This document shows positions 11,058 to 23,077 of a stretch of DNA of 64,000 bases, one piece after another. Origin of the DNA: Endocalyx cinctus (Eukaryota > Ascomycota > Sordariomycetes > Amphisphaeriales > Apiosporaceae). Where the stretch lies: NCBI GenBank assembly GCA_001600455.1, contig BCKC01000004.1, forward strand, positions 1,550,001-1,614,000, in the 5' to 3' direction. Numbering within the stretch: the stretch's first letter is position 1; the number at the start of each line of letters is the position of its first letter. The notes beneath the pieces were generated by a model. The model made no database searches. It saw nothing but the letters and a program-made list of their open reading frames with translations, and was not told the DNA's origin. The position numbers and the translations under genes were made by a program.

Positions 11058-13779
11058 ATGAGTTGGCAATCGATCTCAGGTATGGGAGCTGCTGGCAATG
11101 GGTTAAGTATGCAGGGAGGTGGTCAGGATATGGCTGGAGGGATGTCTATGAATGCAAACCAGCCGCATGCTACTGAATATACTCTTCAAGGTGCGAAAAA
11201 ATAATTTCAATATCATCAACTTTTCCCCTTCCCCCCTTCCAGCTTAACTATTTACTAATTACTCATCTTGTCCTTAGGTGTTATGCGCTTTCTCCAGACA
11301 GAATGGCATCGTCACGAGCGAGACAGGAACGCCTGGGAGATCGAGCGTCAAGAAATGAAGGGAAGGATAGCTTCGCTTGAGGGTTCGGCGAGAAGAGCAG
11401 ACGCTACACAGAAAGCTTTGAAGAGATATGTGAATATCCTCGAAAAGAAAGTTAAAGATCAAGCTTCTCAGCTGAAGGACTCTGCTGGACGCACTGATAA
11501 GGAAGATCATTCGGTTAAGAAACCTGATGCAATAGATCGGGCTGCTATGATCCAGGAGAAGCTGAAGTGTTCGTTCATAGCGTCCCCGCGCGTACGAGTT
11601 GCTAGTGCTGACTAAATCATAGCTACGATGGAGAAACCGAGCGAAGACGTACCGGGCTTGGAGGGTTTCCTAGGCGATGCCTCCGAGAGCCATGATCAGC
11701 ATCGCGAACAGCTACGACAGTGGCTTGATAAATGCCAAGACCAGTTTACGTATTTGATGACTTCACCCGCGAACCCTTTACCACCTAGGGAATCTCCACC
11801 GCTCCCTATGCTGGAAGACTTGAGAGAAGGCGATTTCGGGATGCCGGTCGGGCAGCAGCCTCTCGATGTTGCTTTCCAAGGCATGAGGATCAGTCAAAAC
11901 CACGTTAAAGACCCGGCTTCACGCTCTGGCCCCAATGCTAACCACCATGCGCCACCGATGCCCCCAGGTCCTGCGCCTCATTTACCGCCCAAAAATTCCG
12001 ATTTACAATCCGCATCGATGACTCGATCTGGAGAGAACCCGGCCTCCATGTTCTCCCATTCGAACGACTGGCCCGCGCCTGGAGTGTCGGCTGGTCGTCA
12101 ACCAGCAGAAAATGCGTCAAAGCTAAACAGCGCCAACGATTTAGCCCGATCTGAAAATGCTGATGATAACTCTGATCGACGAAGCGTTGATACGGACGCT
12201 TGGGATTTTAGTGAAGGCTCTTTCCCCGATCCCGCATCTAGCCAACCGCTGCAAACCTTGTCTCACCGCCCGGATACCGATGTCTTTCCTAACGCCGATA
12301 ACCTCCCCAAATCGCCCAACCGCGCACCTGCTTCACACCGACGGAAAAGCTCCATGTCTCGCCGGAGAAGTGCGGAGCAAGAACTTTCTCTCCACGCTTT
12401 AGCACAGAAAGCTGAAAGTGGTAACTTCAAGCTTCGCTATGGGCTTCGCGGCCACCTTAACGCTGTTCGTACCGTCATATTCTCTGGAGGCGGTAGTCCC
12501 GGCGAACCAGAGATTTGCACTGCAGGCGATGACGGCACGGTAAAGCGCTTCCATATTCCCCGTGAGAGCTCTGGACACGGCACTTCTTCATCCGATCTCG
12601 ATGTACCGGCCGATTTCACCCACCGTGGACACACCGGTGCCGTCTTATGTCTCACATCTTGGTCCCCATCGCCTAATTTCTCGACTGGCGGTCGTGCACA
12701 AGGTGACGGCTGGATCTTTTCAGGTGGCCAGGACGCGACCGTGAGAGTGTGGGAGCGCGGTAGGGTAGATCCTAAAGCTACGCTAGAAGGACACACGGAT
12801 GCCGTATGGGCCGTCTGCGTACTCCCCGCCACGTTAGGCGCTGTATTCGGACAATCAAACCCGTACGGAAGCGCTGATCGCATCTTACTCGCATCCGGTG
12901 CGGCCGATGGTGCGGTGAAGATCTGGGCCGTTAGCGCGCCACCTCAACTCACATCTCCTCAACCGGGATCTGTACGTCGACCGACAGGTAGTGGTCGTGT
13001 GAGAGGTAACTCGATGAGCTCGGGCTCTCAATTCCCGAGCTCGCCGCAACCGAACATGGCTTCAAACTCTCCGTTCCACTCGACCCTTGTTCATGATATC
13101 CGCCGCCCCGACGGCTCGACTGCTTCGCCAACCTCGATTACACCTTTGTCTAGCAGGGGCGAGGCTTTCGTGGTCAGCTACTCCGATGCCGCTATTCTAG
13201 TGTTCGACACGAGAAGTGGAGAGGAGATCGGTTCGATGGCTAGCTTGGAAACCTACGACAACACGCCGGCCACCGCGGTCAACGCCGTTGTGGCAACGAC
13301 GGCAAGTCTCGAACAAGGCTCTAGTATAGGCATGAATGACGAAGAAGCGAGTGGTCCCACCGGGGGCAGTGGCACGGCTGGTAGCGGAATCGAGGGCGTC
13401 ATCATCTCTGGGCATGAAGACCGGTTTATCAGGTTCTTTGATGCCAATAGCGGTAAGATTATACTCTAATCGACTGTTTACATAGGATTATACTAACTTT
13501 TGTTCTTACTTCTACACAGGCCAGTGCACATATAATATGCTCGCACATCCGGCATCGATTTCTAGCTTATCTCTCAGCCCGGATGGCCGCGAGCTTGTCT
13601 CGGCCGGCCACGACGCTAGCCTTCGGTTTTGGTCTTTAGAGAAGCGTTCTTGCACGCAGGAAATTACGAGCCACCGCATCATGAGAGGCGAGGGCGTATG
13701 CGCAGTTGTTTGGAGTCAGGACGGGCGTTGGGTTGTCAGTGGGGGTGGTGATGGAATCGTCAAAGTATTTGCGCGTTAA
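11058..13779 (+). CDS. pro11: Striatin homologue (PRO11-type STRIPAK scaffold)
   Basis: There are four exons: 11058-11190, 11278-11568, 11623-13452 and 13520-13779, giving 837 residues, close to the roughly 845 of Sordaria PRO11. The N-terminus ([13 protein letters not shown]) leads into the conserved striatin segment [21 protein letters not shown] and a coiled coil (about residues 55-115: [33 protein letters not shown]). This region binds caveolin and PP2A/STRIPAK partners in the family. A Ser/Pro-rich linker follows, then C-terminal WD40 repeats from about residue 408 to the end. Repeat signatures include [75 protein letters not shown] and [10 protein letters not shown]. Intron 2 is only 54 nt and uses a GTTCGT donor; the overlapping GTGTTC donor would break the frame. 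Striatin scaffolds the STRIPAK phosphatase/kinase complex that controls hyphal fusion and fruiting-body formation in filamentous ascomycetes. Confidence 0.95.
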
Positions 13780-16041
13780 TTGGGGAGGGGACATTATGGA
13801 TCATGCAACGAAGAAAAACAAGACTCATACGAAATCCCACGGTATATTTTGCATGTCCTGGGTAGAAACGTGATGCGACGACAAACTTCTGAATCTCAAC
13901 GACGAAGGGGTTTCTAAATGTTAAACCCCCTCTAGTTCTTGTCCCTTACGATACAAGCACGAATTTATATTGCTTCCGGTATTTTCTTTTCGGTCTTTTT
14001 CCGGGAAGGGTTTGGTTTCTTTCTTTTTTTTTTTTTTTTAATGCTTTAAGATAACCCAAACAAAACCTTCTGTGTCTTTTCTCCGATTCATTCTAGCAAG
14101 CATGGCATTAGAAGGGAAGAATAAGTGAAAAACAAAAGAAGATTCCCGAGGACTTGAAGAAAGAGAGAAAGGAAGACTTGACGGTCCATCACGTATTCAA
14201 CAAGCATATTCTTGCGGGACTAGGGTTTTTTTCTTCTTCTTTCTATGATATACTGTTTTCTTTCTTTTTACTATTCACATTCAAACTTCGAGTCTTCGCT
14301 ATTATTGATTGTATTTTTTCTTCTTCTGATAAGAACTAAAACTTCCCTCCTTATTGTGGATGAAAACCATAGTAAGAGGGATGACTTATATGTACAAAAA
14401 CAGAAACATATTAAGACAGACAGACAGACGGAGTGGGAGTAAGAGGGAGAGAAAGAGAGGGGGGGGGAAGAGATGAATCGAAGTATCTTGAAGAAAGCGA
14501 GAGGAGGAAGAAGAAGAATACCTAAACTACTGGGTACATGATGCGTATTTGTTGTATTGTATTGTATGGATGATGACTTGTGTTTTGGAATTATTTATAT
14601 ATGTAGTATTAGTAGAAGTAAGTAAAACGAACTTCCACAGCGAGGAGACTAATATCCATTACCGGTGTTGAGGATACTTTTTTTTCTTAACAAATATGTA
14701 TATATGTATACCGAGGTATGATCCTGATGAAGGATGATTCCATGGATATATAGATAGACAGTAATTACTGTCTCGATTAAGTTGACGATGGATCAATCCA
14801 TCGGGGAGACTTGGGGACGTTATCAGCAATAGATCTTTCTACGTCTACGTAGCATTACAACAATCACGCATATCTTTAAAAAACAAGTTTTTTTTAAGCT
14901 TTATTTTTCCATTAAGATTTCAGGGGTTCTGCATTTCTTACTCATTCTCATTTATCTCTGTGCATATGTACGTTCGTTCTTAAAAGAAAAAGAAGGTTGT
15001 AAGAAAGACGAGTGATATAATTGGTCCAATATTTTCTACTTTGGTCTGCACCCCGGATTTAAAATGTTCTGTTTCTCTCTGTGCATATACTGCACTTAGC
15101 CGCCGAGACTTCTCTCTTCAGACGACTCCTGATTGGATCGAATCGGCTTTCCGATCACACCCTGATAAAAAACTATGTTACAATATGCACAAATCGTAGG
15201 AGGGGGGGAAAAAGATTCCTACATCGGCGGTTCGTAGAGCTTCGATTACTGGTCTGGGTCTGGTTAGTATTATATATATATGTTAATAACTGTTGTTGAG
15301 AAATAAAATACTAAAGAAAAAAACGTGCCCCTTATCGCCGTACCTGCGTCTTATCCTTCGGCTTACATTTGATATCACATCCTGGGTGGGTTGCAGAAAT
15401 GTTAACCGCCTGCTGCCCTGCGAAATCCCCCCCCTCGATCTCTATCCGTGCGTACATCACTTATAAGCACAACATACAAATCACTCTCTATATCTTGTTT
15501 TGTGAAACATGTTGTTACTTTTCTCCTAATAAGTTCAAAATGTAACTTTCCCGCACCCTCGTCGGCTTGATATCAAGTAGTATTATAATGCAGGGGAGGG
15601 GAAAGGGGACGGGAACAGACGGTAAAGAGGACAACGTCTAGAACCTTCAATTGATGTAGTTATTAGATAGGCTGTAGGCTGCGAGGAGTAGAAGAGGCAT
15701 ATAAGAACCTCCATATTTCCTCCTTTTCCTTTTATGCCTCGTTTTAAGATAGGATCTACGTAGGTTCGTAGGTTACGGAGACCTCTTCTTACTCTCTGCC
15801 ACTCTTTATTTTAAAATATCCCATCTGCTTATTCATAGGGATAATCAAGACATTCGTTTCATCAGGACGTAGCCTCATCGTCGTCTTCTTCACCCCATTC
15901 GTTAATCTGGGGCACGCATATATATGTTCTTTACCTTCGTTCCACTCTAATCAGGAACAAACCAATCCCACGCCCCGACGACATAACAAAAACAAGAGAG
16001 GCAATAGACCAAAGAAGAAGAAAAAAAGATAGATATCAAGC
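13780..16041. other. Intergenic region downstream of striatin
   Basis: There is no recognisable gene in this stretch. It holds T, G and GA-rich low-complexity runs (for example around 14,020-14,040 and 14,430-14,520) and the presumed striatin 3' untranslated region. The last 150 bases, with purine-rich sequence, precede the next plus-strand gene. Confidence 0.55.
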
Positions 16042-16650
16042 ATGCATAAACTCTTCTACCTCCTCTATCTCACCCTCACCCTCCCAACCACCTTCTCTTA
16101 CCCCCTCGCCTCAAACACGTCATCGTCATCCACTACGACAACATGCGTCCTAACGCCCTTCCCCTCCCCACCCACCCGCCTCTCCGCCTCATCCAGCACC
16201 TGCTGGGCCTTCTTCGCCACGCCGGACACTCCATCCGACTACTGCGGGATTAGCACATTTTCCACTCTTCTTCCATCATCATCCTCTTCTTCTACTTCTT
16301 CTTCGTCTTTAAATTCCTGTCTTCTCCTCCTTTCCTCCTCGTCTCAGACTCGGAAAGATTATTTCCTCGCCGATTACGACGTGGAAAATTTCAACACGCT
16401 CGTTATTCAGGAAGACGACGAAGAAGAAGGAAGTAATTGCGCTTTTCAGGTCAAACCTTTGTCTCCGCCTTCGGCTGATCAGGTTTACGTCGGTGGTCAG
16501 GACGTCGCGGATTTGTTAACTTCGGCAGTGGCGTTTGCTCAGCAGCAGCAGCAGCAGCAGCAAGGGGCGGGTGATGCGAGTAGCGGTGGTATCGCGGGGG
16601 AGATGAGTTGTGGTGGGGTGGAGGTTGAGTGGAGGGCTGTGTCGGTTTGA
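16042..16650 (+). CDS. Ser-rich secreted protein, unknown function
   Basis: This is a single-exon frame of 202 residues. The start MHKLFYLLYLTLTLPTTFSYPLA is a clear signal peptide with likely cleavage near residue 19-20. The mature part has long Ser/Thr runs (residues about 26-36 and 80-105), cysteines spaced through the first two thirds, an acidic patch EDDEEEG and a run of eight Gln coded by CAG (about 16,542-16,564). It ends in a short CGGVEVEWRAV segment. No known family is recognised. The regular cysteine spacing and the WAFFATPDTPSDYCG segment suggest a folded extracellular domain, while the Ser/Gln tracts look like low-complexity expansions. The gene converges with the acetylornithine aminotransferase gene. 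The start is supported by the signal peptide and the C-rich third-codon positions. Confidence 0.72.
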   Translation: MHKLFYLLYLTLTLPTTFSYPLASNTSSSSTTTTCVLTPFPSPPTRLSASSSTCWAFFATPDTPSDYCGISTFSTLLPSSSSSSTSSSSLNSCLLLLSSSSQTRKDYFLADYDVENFNTLVIQEDDEEEGSNCAFQVKPLSPPSADQVYVGGQDVADLLTSAVAFAQQQQQQQQGAGDASSGGIAGEMSCGGVEVEWRAVSV

Positions 16651-17209
16651 AGTTTATGTTCGAGTCTTCGTTGGTGGTAATATTGAGGGTGGGTGGAGTA
16701 TATTCTGATGTCTCTTGAGATAATGAATAGCTGGACTGATCAAGGGATTGGGATTTTGCTAGAAAGGGGTTTGGTTCAAAAGGGAAGTATTGGTTGAACA
16801 TGGTGGGTATAATGCTCTAGTATTCTTACGGATAATTCACTTCGACGTATATAGTTTTTATATATCTACTTCTTCCTATTCCATATAAGTCTTTACATTA
16901 TTACTTACGTTTATTGATTCCCCCCTCTGAATCCTTTCTCTCAATATATTTTACATTAGTAGATGATAACATCGACCAAAGTTTCAGTAGCGCTCCCTTG
17001 GTAGGTAACTTAACAATTCACAAATGCAAGGACGTAAGAATGATAATATGAAGTAAACAGACTCTTCTCTTTTTTCCTTTCTTTTGATTCCCTAACCTAA
17101 TTACTACATCGAAGAAAAACGCCTTACGTAAGACACAAAAAAAAAAGGGGGGGGAGAACTGTTGTTATCAAGTGCTTTTAAGATTAAAAAAACAAAAACA
17201 AAAGCCAAA
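16651..17209. other. Convergent intergenic region
   Basis: This holds the 3' ends of the two converging genes, with A and G homopolymers at about 17,139-17,158. Nothing else is seen. Confidence 0.6.
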
Positions 17210-18839
17210 TCAACCTACTGAAACCCTTCTCGGAAAATTCGACTTCATCCTCGTCTCTTTTACGGACTCTGTTATCATATCCTTCCTCGTCGCCCTTACG
17301 GCCTCCTCCAAGATGGTCAAGCCTTCCATGATCTCATCCATGCTAATGGTGAGCGGGGGCAGGAATCGGAGGGTGTTCTTCCCGGCCGAGATGATGAGCA
17401 GGCCCCTCTCCCTGGCGGCCTTGATGACGGGGCCCGGGTCGACCTTGAGCTGGAGGCCGATCATGAGGCCGCGACCGCGGCAGTCGCGGACGTAGTCCGG
17501 GTACTTGATCGAGAGGAGCTTGAGCTTGGCCATCAAGAGCTCCGACTTTTTGCGGACCGACGCCTGCAGCTCCGGGTCCGCCAACCGGGACACGACGTGC
17601 TGGGCGATGCGGCAGGCCAAGGGGTTCCCGCCGAAGGTCGTTCCGTGGTCGCCCACCTCCAAGACGTTGTGCATCTTTTTGTTGACGATGACGGCTCCGA
17701 TCGGGTACCCGTTGCCGAGCGCCTTGGCCGTCGTGATGATGTCCGGGTGGGCGTTCCTGGGCAGGCTCGAGTGCGCCCAGAAGCTGCCCGTCCGGGACAG
17801 GCCGCACTGGATCTCGTCGTAGATCAGGACGATGTTGAACTCGTTGCAGCGCCTGCGCAGTTCCACGAGGAACTTGAGGGGTATCTCGTGGATACCGCCC
17901 TCGCCCTGGATGGGTTCGAGGATGACGGCGCCGGTGTAGTAATGCGTGTACATCTTCACTCTCGTCATCTTCAGCGGGATCGATTTGAAGTTCCGAAGCA
18001 AAGGCTTGAAAGGATCCTGGTACTTCAGGTTCGGCGTCGCCGACAGGCTGCCCAAGGTCCGCCCGTGAAAGCCGCCTTCTATGGAGAGCACCCCATTCTT
18101 CTCGTGCACGGTCTGGAATAGCGCCGGGTTCTTCGCTACGATTCCTTTGCCGTGCTTGAGGGCGATCTTCAGCGCCGCTTCGTTCGCCTCGGTTCCCGAG
18201 TTGCAGATAAAGGCGCTGGCGGCGTCCTGCATGCCTCCGGACTTGATGGTTTCCTCGACGAGCATCTTGGACAATATGCCAATATCAAGGTTGTGGTATA
18301 AGTTCGACGAGTGCATAAGCGTTTTGGACTAATTCCAAGCGATATATCTGATTAGTTTTTTTTTTTTCTTTCTTCTTCTTCGTTTTTTTCCCGAGTAGTT
18401 TTATCTTTTCCTTCCTGTTTTTACGTATAGCGTAAGTAACACGTACCTGTTCTTCTATGACTTGCGATACGCCGTCGTCGCAATGACCCAGCGCGTTCAC
18501 AGCGATACCGGCGGTGAAATCTAAATAACGTCGACCCTCTAAATCCCATAGGTATGAGCCCTTTCCTTTAACAAATATGATGTTCGGTCGATTGTACGTG
18601 GGCAACATGTAGTTGGAATGATCCTTTATCCAATAAACGCTGTCCGAGATCATCGAAGGGTCGGGGTGGGACAACGGCGGGGCATCTTGTGTGGGTTTGC
18701 TTTCGGACTTGGGCGATGGGGTCGTCGTCTCAGGTTCTATCGCTTCCGATACTGAGGAGTAAAGGCGTCGCGGAGCTCGTAGGGTGCTGGTGGTGGCTGC
18801 AGAAAACAATCGTCGAGCTGGTAGTCGAAAGGCCATCAT
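17210..18839 (-). CDS. ARG8: Acetylornithine aminotransferase, mitochondrial
   Basis: There are two exons on the minus strand, 18839-18447 and 18328-17210, joined across a 118-nt intron at a phase-0 junction (EEQ/SKTLMHSSNLYHN), giving about 503 residues. The N-terminus MMAFRLPARRLFSAATTSTLRAPRR is Arg/Ser-rich without acids, a typical mitochondrial presequence; an in-frame ATG 54 nt upstream (18,893) is less likely. Class-III aminotransferase features are complete: GKGSYLWDLEGRRYLDFTAGIAVNALGH, CNSGTEANEAALK, GGFHGRTLGSLSAT, EPIQGEGG, the PLP-contacting Asp in LIYDEIQCGLSRTG, and the Schiff-base Lys in ITTAKALGNGYPIG (about residue 333). The motif DHGTTFGGNPLAC follows. The enzyme transfers the amino group of glutamate to N-acetylglutamate semialdehyde in mitochondrial arginine/ornithine synthesis. 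The N-terminal SNLYHNL is typical of the ArgD/ARG8 branch. Codons are much more GC-rich than the flanks. Confidence 0.95.
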
Positions 18840-19309
18840 GAGAAAACAAAGACCAGCTTTAGGTGGCCAGTAAGGGAAATAAAATTGATGCAATAAGGGT
18901 TCTTTATGGGGTAAATCCTAAGATAACAAGGAGTTGTAAAGTTAATTGAATAATCAACCTGCGCCCATGTACCTATGTAGGACCGTGAGGTCTATATATA
19001 TTACACAGGTATACGGATATTAAGAGCTACCGGTTAGAATTCTTGACTCCAACGGAACGGAAGCTTTGAAGAAAATATTAATGCCGGTTATCGCGAGCTA
19101 TCATCTATCGATAAGACGAAATAGGAAGATATAATTTAAATTATAGAGCCACACCTTTAATTTATTTGGAGGGGGTACTGCCGATATCGCACGGAAAATG
19201 TTCTCTTCCCCAATTTACCTAATTATAGTAGGGCTATGCGTATATACCTATCACTATTCTTGGAGGGAAGGTTTTCTACCTTTTTCAAGCCCTCTTCCAC
19301 TCTGATAAA
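18840..19309. other. Short intergenic region
   Basis: This is the promoter side of the acetylornithine aminotransferase gene and the 3' side of the next minus-strand gene. It is AT-rich with no further feature. Confidence 0.6.
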
Positions 19310-21086
19310 TCATTTCTTCGATTTTGTACGTTTAATCTCATCCTTGTGTCCAGGGGGAGATGGTATCGGGTTCGGAATATTTATAGGTGTCCGTCTACCA
19401 GTAGGCTCAGAAGGTGAACTCATCATCCAACTTAGCATACCTGGCTTTGGTCCTGATACGCCACGCCCTTGGCCAGTATTGGGAAAGGCAGGAATAGAAG
19501 GAGGCGGTGGAGGCCGTGGTGGCGGTATCCCCCCGGGCTTAAGAGGTCCTTTAGGCATGGGATTTGGAAGCGGCCACATCTCCATCGCAATGTAAGAATC
19601 TGGACGGACGGTATATTTCCATAGGGACGGCAGGATGACGATTTTGTCTGGGCTTGGGTCAGGGTCGCGCAGCTTCTCGTACGATTCCTTGCTGGTTCCC
19701 AAGATGTCGTAATGGCCAGCCAGTACCTGGGCCTCAAGCTTCTCCACGTTTAGAAACATCTCTTTGATAAATTTCTCGAGTCCCTACAGTTTTTAACGTC
19801 ACACGTTAAACCGAATGCATTTTGTGCCGTTGTTTGTAATTACGACTTTTTGTAGGGGAAAAAAAAAACTTACCGACCACTCCCGTACGAGATGAAAAGG
19901 TAGCAAGAACCTGCGTCCGACCGCATCCTTGAACCGGATCATCTGAATATTTTCATCCGCAGGCGGCGTCTTCGGACTCGATACTTCCTCTTTCATTTCT
20001 TCTTTCCCCTTTACCGCTCCAGTTATCTCGTCTTCCGTGAGAGTAGTCCATTCCGACAGAAGCTCTTCAACCACGACCACGGCTGGGAGCGGCCTCCTTA
20101 CCAAATCTCGAACTCGCTTCAGATCGGTACCCCGGTGAAGAACGAGGGCGGATGAGGTTGGGGTAAACGTTACCCTCCCGTCCACATTTTCGTCTTTGTC
20201 GTCATCATTATCCTCTTCGTCGTCGTCGTCCCCCTCTTCTTCTTCTTCTGGCGTTTTGATTCCCATTTTGCTTGCAGCTTGTGTAGTAGGCGCATGCTCT
20301 TCTTGGGCATCGACGGCGGCAGAAAATACTAAATCATATAACCAAGCCGCCTGTTCGTTCGATTGCTCTGTCCATACTTGTACTTGCTTACTGCTAGACC
20401 CATTCTCATACATTTGATCTGACTCTTCCACGTCTGAAGTCTGCGAGCTGCCCATGCTGGAAGATCCAAGTTGTCGAAGCGAGTGATATGATGCTTGCGC
20501 TATGTTTTGTGCCTGTTGCCTCACCGTGTCGACTTCGTTATGTGTACCACCATCATCGTCGTTATCGTCATTGCCGTGGCCTTTACTGGTTTGATCTGGT
20601 CTATATTCAAGTAAGCATAATTACCTTCGAGTAGTGATTCTAGGTCTTTTTTTTTTTTTACCCTGATAAATGCTTCAACTGAGTGGCAAGCGTTAAGATG
20701 TTTAGAATCATGTTGATACCGGTTTTGTGACTTTCAATCTGATAGAGCAATTCCTTGGTTTCGGTTCTCCTAAACATCCATTTCAAACGACCGACGCCGT
20801 TGGATATGGTCAAGAGGTCTTCCAGCTTGACGTGGATTCTACGAATCCTTCTCACGGCCGAAGCCACGCGCCTGAGCAGCTTGCGACGGTAGACGTGGGC
20901 GCCGTCCCTTAGGACTCGCTTGAGCTCCCTCAGGATTATGGATAAGTCCAAGATCCCGTTGGCGATGTCGATTATCTCTCTAGGCGCATTCCGTACGGAC
21001 GAGATCATATCATATATCAATCGCGACAAAGAAGCGCCTGCTTGGGAGATGCCGGCAATGCTTGCGATAATCGAGAGAGGATCCAT
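19310..21086 (-). CDS. Fungal N-terminal domain plus ubiquitin-like domain protein
   Basis: There are three exons on the minus strand, 21086-20662, 20600-19874 and 19783-19310, giving 541 residues. The N-terminal ~140 residues (MDPLSIIASIAGISQAGASL, then helices with DMISSVRNAPREI, RRVASAVRRIRRIHVKLEDLL, LLYQIESHKTGINMIL) match the all-helical N-terminal domain common in fungal STAND/NLR-like and signalling proteins. The middle is acidic and disordered. Around residues 360-450 lies IRFKDAVGRRFLLPFHLVREWS / GLEKFIKEMF followed by ILPSLWKYTVRPDSYIAMEMW, the fungal ubiquitin-like domain that often pairs with this N-terminus. The C-terminus is Pro-rich (GGIPPPRPPPPPSIPAFP) and ends in basic residues. 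Intron 1 is 61 nt and intron 2 is 90 nt; the second splits the ubiquitin-like domain exactly at REWS/GLEK. The biological role is unknown. An upstream in-frame ATG at 21,107 would add seven residues. Confidence 0.85.
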
Positions 21087-23077
21087 GATAACTGCGCCAT
21101 GCGGCAAGGAGTAATTTCTAGAAGAGGGCGGGGATATAGTAATTTAGATAAAAAAAAACCCATATACGTAAATGATTGAGTATAACTTCTATTCGCTAAC
21201 TATAACGGCAACGGGTCCTTGCAGATGCGAATGACTTGTATGAAAAAAAGTAGAGATCAAATAAATGAAAGAAATTGACGAAATAGAAAGACATGGCTAG
21301 GTTAGGAATTTGTATACAATTTACATCTGCTGACACCGACCAGGTCGCAGCGGGACATCCTATAACGAGGCAGACCGTAAGGCATTCTGAAAAAGGTATT
21401 CTCGCTTTTTCTTTTTCAAACTCGCCCCCAATGGTTTTGGTCGACTATACCCCCGTACGTGCTCAGCTTTGTCTGCGCCTGCATATTCTTGCATGGGCTG
21501 TGCCGGCGTCCTATCAAAACGGGACTTTTATTTATTTCGCCACGCTCATGCCGCCCTTACCCCGACATTAATGATTTTCACACCGAATATATTTTGCTTT
21601 TATAAACTTTCGCGGCTCTATCAAGATGTACGGTATCGGATCCGAACTAATCGGAGGTTATACCAGTCTTCATATGAACCGAAACATCTCGGGGCTGATT
21701 TCCAATTAATGAAAGAAAAGAGCTATCGGCCTCGTGATATCAGCCACCAATTGCCCTCTAGGCTCTAGGTATCTACGTTGGTGATATTTAATTACAGGCA
21801 CGTTTCTTACTATCTACTAAGCAAGTTGTACATTCTTATAACTCTAATTCATACTAAGTATCTTTCCTTTTCTTCTTCATTTTGACGACAGATATTTTAA
21901 GTTGTCTATCTGTCTAGCTATGCAAGAGGACAGGAGGAAAGGGGTCTCGAGCTTAGATTATATATAAATATATTTATATATGTATTATGCAACAATAGAG
22001 GTAAACATTTTAACGAGTATTTTAATCTAAACTAAATCAAATACCTAATAATCCCCATTCTCCAGCCAGGCAGCTGCCATCCAGTCTGGGGAAATTAGTG
22101 GGGAATTCTTCACATGTCAAAAAATACAGAAACCCGCAAACGTCACAAGTGATATTTTCCCCCACGAGCAGATGGATCATCCTTGATCTACCCGAAGCTA
22201 TCCTCTCCAGAATCGCTACCTTCACATCTTACATTTACACGTGTGTCAATCTTATAACCAACCAGCTATTACCAACCTAATCAATTCAAGGAAATATAAG
22301 CCTTAAAACCTATATCTTGGCAAGCTATGTAATGTAATGTACCTAATATTTTAAAGCTCTTACTTTAGAATGTCACGAGCCAATCTTTCGGTCCCTTTCT
22401 TCCCTTTCCTTATTCTCGGTTCCCCAGTTGTAACGTTATATACCTTAGTAGCCGTGGTTTTTTTCTAAACGAATAACTGTTCAATTGCATTACTTTTTAA
22501 CAATCCCTTTGGAAATAAACAATAAGTTGTTCTTTACCTTTCTTTTTCTTCTGACTCGGGGGAAGATGTCTTAGAAAGAAAAGAAGAAAAGAAGACTTCT
22601 CTTACTCATTTTTGACACCTCATTTAACTTCTTCAACTTATTTCCATTTACTCTTGTTGCTTCAATGCCAGCGTATTTCTAAAATTTGTTCTAAATTTAC
22701 TGTACACTTTACCATGTTCTTCCTTAGACTCTCTCGCATTCTGCTTCTTCACTTATAAGTTTTATAATTTCACATTCCAGGTACGGTAAAAAAAATAAAA
22801 ATAAAATAAAAATATGATAGATCATATTTTGGGTAGACCTTCGGTCAAATCGCGAAGGCTTCAAGTCCTCGCCGTATTAAGTTTTTGGTCTCTTTATTTA
22901 TACAGGTAAATTAAACCAGACTCTCATTTCGTAAAAAAAAAAAAAAAAAAAAAGAAAATTATAAACGACGATTCAACATACTTACCCAGTACAATTAAAT
23001 CCAGGGGTGATCGACATGGACCTCCGCTCGCGAGATTCCTATCGAAGCTATACACGAAGCGACTGACGGCCTGGCAG
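21087..23077. other. Divergent intergenic region
   Basis: There is no recognisable gene. Two overlapping plus-strand frames at 21,293-21,768 (about 95 codons each) have no motif. The stretch includes a 21-base A run at 22,933-22,953. The sequence from about 22,955 to 23,077 is open in frame with the following esterase gene and may contain 5' coding sequence or leader. Confidence 0.55.

Noticed and set aside
17343..18121. Frames on both strands across the aminotransferase gene
   Set aside because: They overlap the conserved acetylornithine aminotransferase in other frames and show only composition-driven Arg/Gly/Pro-rich peptides.
20601..20661. A 21-nt frame-preserving microexon inside intron 1 of the N-terminal/ubiquitin-like gene
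   Set aside because: It would need a first intron of about 16 nt, too short for spliceosomal removal. A single 61-nt intron is simpler and keeps the frame.
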